A stretch of DNA of 64,000 bases from Luteimonas rhizosphaerae (GTDB lineage Bacteria; Pseudomonadota; Gammaproteobacteria; Xanthomonadales; Xanthomonadaceae). The notes under the pieces were generated by a model that saw only the letters and a list, made by a program, of their open reading frames with translations, did no database searches and was not told the origin of the DNA. Of the stretch, positions 63,026 to 64,000 are shown piece by piece; position 1 is the first letter of the stretch; every line of letters starts with the position of its first letter. The stretch spans positions 1-64,000 of the forward strand of contig NZ_NRQR01000028.1 of NCBI RefSeq assembly GCF_002849595.1, given 5' to 3'. The position numbers and the translations under genes are program-made.

Positions 63026-64000
63026 GTGCCCCGTTCCCGCCCATCCCGCGCCGACGGCGGCGACCTGCTGCAGGTCGACCGCAGTGCCATGCGACCGCTG
63101 GCCGAGCGCATGCGCCCGGCGACGCTCGACGAAATGGTCGGCCAGCGCCGCCTGCTGACCGAAGGCACGGCGCTGCGCACGGCCGTCGAGGCCGGCAAGA
63201 TCCATTCGATGGTGCTGTGGGGGCCGCCGGGCTGCGGCAAGACCACGTTGGCGCTGCTGCTGGCGCATTACGCGGACGCCGAATTCAAGGCGATCTCGGC
63301 GGTGCTGTCCGGCCTGCCGGAGGTGCGCCAGGTGCTGGCAGAAGCCGCGCACCGGTTCGATGGCGGTCGGCGCACCGTGCTGTTCGTCGACGAGGTACAC
63401 CGCTTCAACAAGACCCAGCAGGACGCGTTCCTGCCGCATATCGAACGCGGCACGATCGTCTTCGTCGGCGCGACCACCGAGAACCCGGCCTTCGAACTCA
63501 ACTCCGCATTCGTGATGGAATCGGTGTCGCCCGACGACATCCTCGAATCGTTGCAGCGCGCACTGGCCGATGCCGAGCGCGGTCTTGGCGATCGCGGCCT
63601 GCGGATTGCCGACGATCTGCTGCGGCTGATCGCGGTTGCCGCCGATGGCGACGTGCGCCGGGCGCTGACGCTTCTGGAGATCGCCGCCGAACTGGCGGGC
63701 GAGGGCGGGGAGGTCACGGCCACCACCATCGAGCAGGTGCTGGCCGACCGCACGCGCCGCTTCGACAAGGGCGGCGAGCAGTTCTACGACCAGATCTCGG
63801 CGCTGCACAAATGCGTGCGCAGCTCGAACCCCGATGCCGCGTTGTACTGGCTGACGCGGATGCTCGATGGTGGTTGCGATCCGGGTTATCTCGCTCGGCG
63901 CATGACACGCATGGCGGTGGAGGATGTCGGTCTGGCCGATCCGCGCGCCTTGCAGATGGCGATCGATGCCTGGGACACCTTCGATCGTCTCGGCAGTCCC
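63026..64000 (+). CDS. rarA: Replication-associated recombination protein RarA, 3' part outside the window; internal 7-residue loss
   Basis: AAA+ ATPase (MgsA, WRNIP1 family) acting on stalled replication forks. The 325 visible residues show Walker A GPPGCGKTT, Walker B LFVDEVHRFNK and ATTENPAFELNSA, then jump straight to FVMESVSPDDI. Homologs have LLSR(A/C)RV between, holding the SR-finger motif. So 7 residues (21 nt) are missing in frame at 63508/63509. The reading frame stays open to the window edge. Start GTG 63026 with AGG 8 nt upstream. It is intact apart from this gap; function is doubtful unless the gap is an assembly error. Confidence 0.92.
   Translation, partial: MPRSRPSRADGGDLLQVDRSAMRPLAERMRPATLDEMVGQRRLLTEGTALRTAVEAGKIHSMVLWGPPGCGKTTLALLLAHYADAEFKAISAVLSGLPEVRQVLAEAAHRFDGGRRTVLFVDEVHRFNKTQQDAFLPHIERGTIVFVGATTENPAFELNSAFVMESVSPDDILESLQRALADAERGLGDRGLRIADDLLRLIAVAADGDVRRALTLLEIAAELAGEGGEVTATTIEQVLADRTRRFDKGGEQFYDQISALHKCVRSSNPDAALYWLTRMLDGGCDPGYLARRMTRMAVEDVGLADPRALQMAIDAWDTFDRLGSP

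Overview
The window is about 64 kb of chromosome from a GC-rich gammaproteobacterium, most likely the family Lysobacteraceae (Xanthomonadaceae; Luteimonas, Lysobacter or a relative). The reasons are strong third-position G/C use, a cysteine-free DksA with a long Lys/Ala tail, a FimX-like pilus regulator, an autotransporter subtilase, UbiG next to a Gph/MupP-type phosphatase, and family-typical protein sequences throughout. I see no insertion sequence, prophage, CRISPR array or integron. This is a housekeeping backbone with many 4-bp ATGA/GTGA/TTGA gene overlaps.

Layout. 1-5 kb: 5' part of a tRNA-Leu, rnr, rlmB, a small membrane protein, a guanidine-II riboswitch with the guanidinium exporter gene gdx, and rnt. 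5-11 kb: a DEAD-box helicase, a GST, a broken selO, an AI-2E-type permease and tRNA-Ala(CGC). 11-19.5 kb: rnd, a lipoprotein with a formylglycine-enzyme-like domain, an M48 peptidase, a phaB-phaR-phaB cluster, gluQ and htpX. 19.5-28 kb: a FimX-like protein, epmB divergent from efp, then a tightly overlapped run (exported protein, mtaD, ubiG, gph/mupP-like, squalene/phytoene-synthase-like). 28-37 kb: a broken subtilase autotransporter, a small exported protein, an M23 peptidase, a dihydroorotase-like gene, yidD, dksA, an MFS permease and sufE. 37-45 kb: photolyase, an OmpA lipoprotein, an unusual ketosynthase fused to a haem-oxygenase-like oxidase with an unrecognised partner, mntP behind a yybP-ykoY (manganese) riboswitch, and a chemoreceptor with a FliA-class promoter. 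45.5-54 kb: hflD-mnmA-nudix and an exported protein, then the N-degron cluster clpS-clpA ... infA-aat. 54-64 kb: an acyltransferase-like protein, a DUF2254 membrane protein, trxB, ald, ftsK, lolA, a ChaN/EreA-like protein and the start of rarA.

Most striking pattern. Four otherwise well conserved genes carry a clean internal deletion that removes a hallmark segment. selO lost about 116-119 nt and shifts frame. The autotransporter lost the catalytic-Ser block and shifts frame. aat lost about 51 nt, with a TAG formed at the joint. rarA lost about 21 nt covering its SR-finger motif. They are either real gene decay or a repeated sequencing/assembly loss, and must be resolved before any functional reading.

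Best candidates for undescribed biology are the ketosynthase-oxidase fusion with its neighbour at 39.8-42.7 kb, the terminator-like hairpin just before the ald start codon, and a possible leaderless clpS transcript. The two metabolite riboswitches and the FliA promoter are strong regulatory calls read directly from sequence.
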